This document shows, in pieces, positions 5,227 through 8,212 of a stretch of DNA of 8,212 nt. The position numbers and the translations under genes were made by a program. The notes beneath the pieces are model-generated. The model did no database searches. It saw only the letters and a list, made by a program, of their open reading frames with translations, and had not been told where the DNA came from. The DNA lies in the NCBI GenBank assembly GCA_963205285.1, contig CAUJJQ010000301.1:1-8212 (forward strand). Direction: 5' to 3'. Each line of letters opens with the position of its first letter. Positions within the stretch are counted from its first letter, which is position 1. The DNA comes from Pseudomonadota bacterium (GTDB lineage Bacteria > Pseudomonadota > Alphaproteobacteria > Sphingomonadales > Sphingomonadaceae).

Positions 5227-5823
5227 ATGTCGGAAAACCGCGCCTCCTATCACCATGGGGATTTGCGCGCAGCGTTGATTGCGGCGGGGCTGGCGGCGCT
5301 CGATTCGCGGCAAAGCGCGGATATGCTCTCGCTACGGGCATTGGCGCGCGAAACCGGCGTCAGCGCGACCGCGGTCTATCGCCATTTTCCGGACAAGGCG
5401 GCGCTGCTCACCGCCCTGTCGCTGGCGGGTTTGGATGCGATGGCCGTAGCGCAGGATGCCGCCGCTGCGGCGGCCGGGGCCGGCGGCGCGCGGGTGCGTT
5501 TTTGTGCGAGTGGGGCTGCCTATGTGCGTTTTGCGTTGGCGCATCGCGCGCTGTTCCGCCTGATGTGGCGGCAGGATGTGGCGTGCGACCCGCTCGCGCA
5601 GCCGATAGAGGCCAACCACCCGGCCATGGCCGCGTTACGGGGCGGGATTGACGCGCTGTTGCCCGATGCGGCGACGCCTGCCGAACGGCGCGCCGCCGCG
5701 CTCGCCGCATGGGCGTTGGTGCATGGCCTTTCGATGCTCGCGCTCGACGGGCAGATTGCGCTCGCCGACAGCGAAATCGACGCGGTGGTTGCCGGCCATT
5801 TCGACCGGCAAATGCGCGGCTAA
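5227..5823 (+). CDS. TetR/AcrR-family transcriptional regulator
   Basis: The 198-residue product begins SENRASYHHGDLRAALIAAG, a typical TetR first helix. It continues into a helix-turn-helix at about residues 34-56, LSLRALARETGVSATAVYRH then FPDKAALL, which is a textbook TetR DNA-binding domain. The C-terminal half is alanine-rich and helical with the segment AAWALVHGLSML, like the WHG-type ligand-binding domain. Such proteins are usually ligand-released repressors of a neighbouring gene. Here the divergent carotenoid oxygenase is the natural target, and the dyads in the gap are the natural sites. The frame is open further upstream, with an ATG at 5191 and one at 5122. Both would place the start within or before the promoter and operators, so ATG 5227, preceded by a weak GAAGAA, is preferred. 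The ligand is unknown. Its stop overlaps the stop of the convergent MAPEG gene. Confidence 0.9.
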   Translation: MSENRASYHHGDLRAALIAAGLAALDSRQSADMLSLRALARETGVSATAVYRHFPDKAALLTALSLAGLDAMAVAQDAAAAAAGAGGARVRFCASGAAYVRFALAHRALFRLMWRQDVACDPLAQPIEANHPAMAALRGGIDALLPDAATPAERRAAALAAWALVHGLSMLALDGQIALADSEIDAVVAGHFDRQMRG

Positions 5824-6227
5824 AAGTTAAGCCGGGCGACCGTCACCAACGTCCAGATGCTCAGGATGGCGAGGCTGAGCCACGTGCCGATCACCCCGAT
5901 CTGGCGCGGTACCGGCGGCTTGTCCTTGACCGGCAGATAAAGACCCCAAGCGTGCATCAGCCGCGCAAAGAGGAAAAATGCCGCGACCGCCGTCAGCGCC
6001 AAATGGTGCACCTTTGCCCCCTCCAGCAAACCGATGAGGAGGAGGGCGATGGGCGCATGTTCGGCCAAATTGCCATGCGCGCGCATCGCCTGAATCAGGC
6101 GGACATCGCCATCCCCTTCGCCAAATGCGGTTTGCGTGCGCAGCCGCTGACGGACCGTATCTATCGCTAAAATAAGCAAAAACAGGCCGCAAATGGCCGT
6201 GGCTATAGCGGTTATAGGATAGGACAT
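5820..6227 (-). CDS. MAPEG-family inner membrane protein
   Basis: The 135-residue product has four hydrophobic segments (about residues 3-22, 57-69, 74-96 and 110-130) and the MAPEG signature RAHGNLAE (49-56) at the entry to the second segment. MAPEG proteins include glutathione-dependent membrane enzymes of eicosanoid metabolism; bacterial members of this size mostly have no known substrate, so no activity is assigned. The frame is open to 6290, but ATG 6227 gives the usual N-terminus just before the first membrane helix and has GGGGAG 10 nt upstream. The 4-nt overlap of stop codons with the convergent TetR-type gene (CTAA, 5820-5823) leaves no room for a terminator between them. It lies 76 nt after moeB on the same strand and may share its transcript. 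Confidence 0.9.
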   Translation of the reverse strand: MSYPITAIATAICGLFLLILAIDTVRQRLRTQTAFGEGDGDVRLIQAMRAHGNLAEHAPIALLLIGLLEGAKVHHLALTAVAAFFLFARLMHAWGLYLPVKDKPPVPRQIGVIGTWLSLAILSIWTLVTVARLNF

Positions 6228-6237
6228 ATTAAAGCGA

Positions 6238-6261
6238 CTCCCCGATGCTCCCCGATGGGGA
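6238..6261 (-). repeat. Tandem 10-bp repeat carrying the MAPEG Shine-Dalgarno
   Basis: CTCCCCGATG occurs twice back to back (6238-6247 and 6248-6257). On the minus strand each copy reads CATCGGGGAG, and the copy nearer the MAPEG start supplies its ribosome binding site. The farther copy can fold into a small hairpin, TCCCC (6249-6253) with GGGGA (6257-6261). Confidence 0.6.
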
Positions 6262-6303
6262 AAGCTGACGCAAGCAGCGCCGATTGGCAATGGGGTTTAC
6301 GGC

Positions 6304-7065
6304 CTAGGCAGCGGGATTGCCGCAGGCGGAGCAGCCGGGGTCTTTGGGCAGGCGCATCGCGCGCATCGATGGTTCCAGCCCGTCGATGATGTGGATTTTG
6401 CCCTTGGCATCGCCGCCAAAACCGACGATCGCGCGCAAAGCCTCACTCGCCGCCAAACCGCCGACCATCGCTACCAATGCGCCCAAAACCCCCTGTTCAG
6501 CGCAAGAGTCGCATTCGTCGGGGTCGTGCGCATCGCCAACGAAGCAGCGGTAACAGGGCGCATCGCTCAGCCAGCCATAAAAGCTGCCGACCTGTCCCTG
6601 AAATTGCGCAATTGCTGCCGAAATAAGCGGCAGTTGCGCGCGGGTCGCAGCATCGGAAACCATCAGACGGGTGGCAAAATTATCGCTGCCGTCGATCACC
6701 AGATCCACGCCGTCCAGCAGGCGCGGCAGATTGTCGGCATCGGCACGCGCTTCCAGCGCCTCGACCGCTACATGCGGGTTGAGCGCAGCTACCCGTTCGG
6801 CGGCAACCACCACCTTGGCGCGGCCAATATCATTGCTGGTGAACAGGCTTTGCCGCTGAAGATTAGAGAGGCTGATACTGTCGGCATCGACAATGCGCAG
6901 CATGCCAACGCCAGCGGCGGCGAGCGCCGGGATGACGATCGAGCCGATGCCGCCCGCCCCGATGAGGAGGATGCGCGCAGCGGCGATCCGCAACTGACCC
7001 GCTGCCCCAACTTCCCGCAGCACGACATGGCGCGCATAACGTTCAAGTTCGGCATCGCTCAGCAT
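6304..7065 (-). CDS. moeB: MoeB/ThiF/HesA-family adenylyltransferase (E1-like)
   Basis: The 253-residue product is an E1-like enzyme that adenylates the C-terminal glycine of a small sulfur-carrier protein, MoaD for molybdopterin or ThiS for thiamine. It shows the ATP-binding loop GAGGIGS (36-42), Arg71 in SNLQRQ, Lys84 in GRAK and Asp128 in DGSDNFATR, matching the catalytic set of MoeB. It also has two CXXC zinc pairs (Cys171/Cys174 and Cys245/Cys248) and the conserved Cys188 in SCAEQGVLG. The length is like E. coli MoeB, and the C-terminal rhodanese domain found in some relatives is absent. MoeB and ThiF roles cannot be separated by sequence, and one enzyme may serve both. ATG 7065 lies one base after the dut stop and matches the family start (LSDAELERYARH), so coupled translation is likely; the frame runs open to 7125 inside dut. 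Confidence 0.88.
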   Translation of the reverse strand: MLSDAELERYARHVVLREVGAAGQLRIAAARILLIGAGGIGSIVIPALAAAGVGMLRIVDADSISLSNLQRQSLFTSNDIGRAKVVVAAERVAALNPHVAVEALEARADADNLPRLLDGVDLVIDGSDNFATRLMVSDAATRAQLPLISAAIAQFQGQVGSFYGWLSDAPCYRCFVGDAHDPDECDSCAEQGVLGALVAMVGGLAASEALRAIVGFGGDAKGKIHIIDGLEPSMRAMRLPKDPGCSACGNPAA

Positions 7066-7066
7066 A

Positions 7067-7519
7067 TTATCGGCCGGTGGAACCGAAACCGCCCGCCCCG
7101 CGTTCGGTCGCCGACAGGCTGGCAACCTCCACCAAATGCGCTCGCGTGACGCGCTGCGGCACCAATTGCGCGATGCGTTCGCCGCGCTTTACCGCGAAAT
7201 CTTCCTGCCCCAGATTGGCGAGGATGATTTTCACTTCCCCCCGGTAATCGCTGTCGATGGTGCCGGGACTGTTGAGGCAGCTGATCCCGTGGTGGAGCGC
7301 GAGGCCCGATCGCGGGCGCACCTGCACTTCCCACCCGTCGGGGATGGCGATGGCAAAGCCGGTGGCGACGGCGGCACGCGCGCCCGCCCGCAAGGTGAGC
7401 GATTCGGCAGCCACCACATCCATCCCCGCCGCGCCCGCACTGGCATAGCTGGGCAGCGGCAATCCGCCGCCATTGGGCAGTCGCTGTAGTTCGATGGTGA
7501 TGCTCGGCTGTTCGGTCAT
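7067..7519 (-). CDS. dut: Deoxyuridine 5'-triphosphate nucleotidohydrolase (dUTPase)
   Basis: The 150-residue product hydrolyses dUTP to dUMP and pyrophosphate, which keeps uracil out of DNA and feeds dTMP synthesis. All five motifs of the trimeric dUTPases are present in order: AGMDVVA (31-37), RPRSGLAL (68-75), GTIDSDYRG (86-94) with catalytic Asp89, ERIAQLV (114-120) and the glycine-rich [10 protein letters not shown] (140-149) that closes over the active site. Length is normal. ATG 7519 overlaps the coaBC stop by one base (TAATG read on the minus strand) and agrees with the family N-terminus; the open frame continues to 7597 inside coaBC but adds unrelated residues. The coaBC-dut order is a familiar bacterial neighbourhood. 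Here moeB follows after a single base. Confidence 0.97.
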   Translation of the reverse strand: MTEQPSITIELQRLPNGGGLPLPSYASAGAAGMDVVAAESLTLRAGARAAVATGFAIAIPDGWEVQVRPRSGLALHHGISCLNSPGTIDSDYRGEVKIILANLGQEDFAVKRGERIAQLVPQRVTRAHLVEVASLSATERGAGGFGSTGR

Positions 7520-8212
7520 TATTTGGTTCCCGGCAAAATATCGGCAATTTTGGCAATAATTGCCCGCGCCACCGCACCCTTGGACAGGCGATCCCAACTG
7601 TCCACACCGTCGGCGGTGATGATGTGGACGCGGTTCATCTCCCCCCCCATCGGGTCGGCAGCAACGTCATTGGCGATGATCCAGTCGCACCCCTTGCGCG
7701 CCAGCTTCGCCTGAGCATGGGCGATGACATTGTCGGTTTCGGCGGCAAAGCCGATCAGCAATGTCGGGCGCCGGGGGGAGTTCGCCAGCCCCGCCAATAT
7801 GTCGGGATTTTGGGTGAGGGGGAGGGGCGGTATCGTCCCCGACCCGTCCTTTTTTATCTTGGTCGGCGCTATTTCGGCGGCGCGCCAATCCGCCACGGCG
7901 GCGACCATGATCGCGACATCGGCGGGCAACGCATTTTCCACAGCCGCTGCCATCTCACGCGCGCTGGTCACATCGACCCGCGTGACGCCCGGCGGGGTGG
8001 GGATGTTCACTGGCCCGGCGATCAAAGTCACGCTGGCGCCCGCCTCTGCTGCCGCCCCGGCAATCGCAAAACCTTGTTTGCCGCTCGATTTATTGGCGAT
8101 GTAGCGCACCGGGTCGATTGCTTCATGCGTCGGCCCGGCGGTGATGAGGATGTGACGACCGTGGAGCGCATCAGCATTATCGGCCGCAAAATCGGGCTGC
8201 CCCTCCATCGCG
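7519..8212 (-). CDS. coaBC: CoaBC, phosphopantothenate-cysteine ligase (CoaB) part, 5' end outside the window
   Basis: This is the C-terminal part of the bifunctional coenzyme A enzyme. Its CoaB domain joins cysteine to 4'-phosphopantothenate using CTP, and its CoaC domain then decarboxylates the product. Recognisable CoaB blocks are [20 protein letters not shown] followed by GKQG, then AAVADWR, the lysine-rich [20 protein letters not shown] and WIIANDV. The frame remains open past the window edge, so the CoaC flavoprotein domain is presumably just outside; the Met at 8208 is in the linker and is probably internal. A stand-alone CoaB starting there is less likely but cannot be excluded from this window. 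The stop overlaps the dut start, so the two are translationally coupled. Confidence 0.95.
   Translation of the reverse strand, partial: AMEGQPDFAADNADALHGRHILITAGPTHEAIDPVRYIANKSSGKQGFAIAGAAAEAGASVTLIAGPVNIPTPPGVTRVDVTSAREMAAAVENALPADVAIMVAAVADWRAAEIAPTKIKKDGSGTIPPLPLTQNPDILAGLANSPRRPTLLIGFAAETDNVIAHAQAKLARKGCDWIIANDVAADPMGGEMNRVHIITADGVDSWDRLSKGAVARAIIAKIADILPGTK

Noticed and set aside
3680..5278. A 532-codon open frame on the plus strand, antisense to the carotenoid oxygenase
   Set aside because: It is longer than the sense gene but has no recognisable domain, whereas the sense frame has all four iron-binding histidines and a good ribosome binding site. Open antisense frames are common in GC-rich genes.

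Overview
This window reads as ordinary, gene-dense chromosome from an alphaproteobacterium, most likely a sphingomonad. The grounds are the GC-rich sequence, an encoded-CCA tRNA-Gly, a thioredoxin/TPR chaperedoxin translationally coupled to a LON-domain protein, a coaBC-dut-moeB gene string, and short intergenic repeats of a kind common in sphingomonad genomes. The genus cannot be fixed from the sequence. I see no insertion sequence, phage gene, CRISPR array or defence cassette.

Left part (1-2056): a tRNA-Gly(GCC) on the minus strand; then, on the plus strand, a CnoX-type chaperedoxin (GTG start) and a LON substrate-binding-domain protein whose ATG overlaps the cnoX stop. A hairpin-forming repeat with 14-bp direct repeats at its edges separates this pair from the next, convergent gene.

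Middle part (2057-5823): a UbiH/UbiF/COQ6-type flavin hydroxylase of ubiquinone synthesis (minus); a 333-bp repeat-filled gap; a carotenoid oxygenase with all four iron-binding histidines (minus); and a divergent TetR/AcrR regulator (plus). The oxygenase-regulator gap holds overlapping face-to-face promoter candidates, two related 17-bp dyads that look like regulator operators, and a strong hairpin in the predicted leader of the oxygenase mRNA. This suggests a small local circuit in which the regulator controls the oxygenase and itself.

Right part (5820-8212): a MAPEG membrane protein (minus) whose stop overlaps that of the regulator, then a tightly coupled minus-strand string read in the order coaBC (its 5' end beyond the window), dut, moeB. 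These act in coenzyme A synthesis, dUTP removal and sulfur-carrier activation.

No new system is evident. The most interesting signals are non-coding: the oxygenase/TetR control region and the two intergenic repeat clusters next to ubiH.
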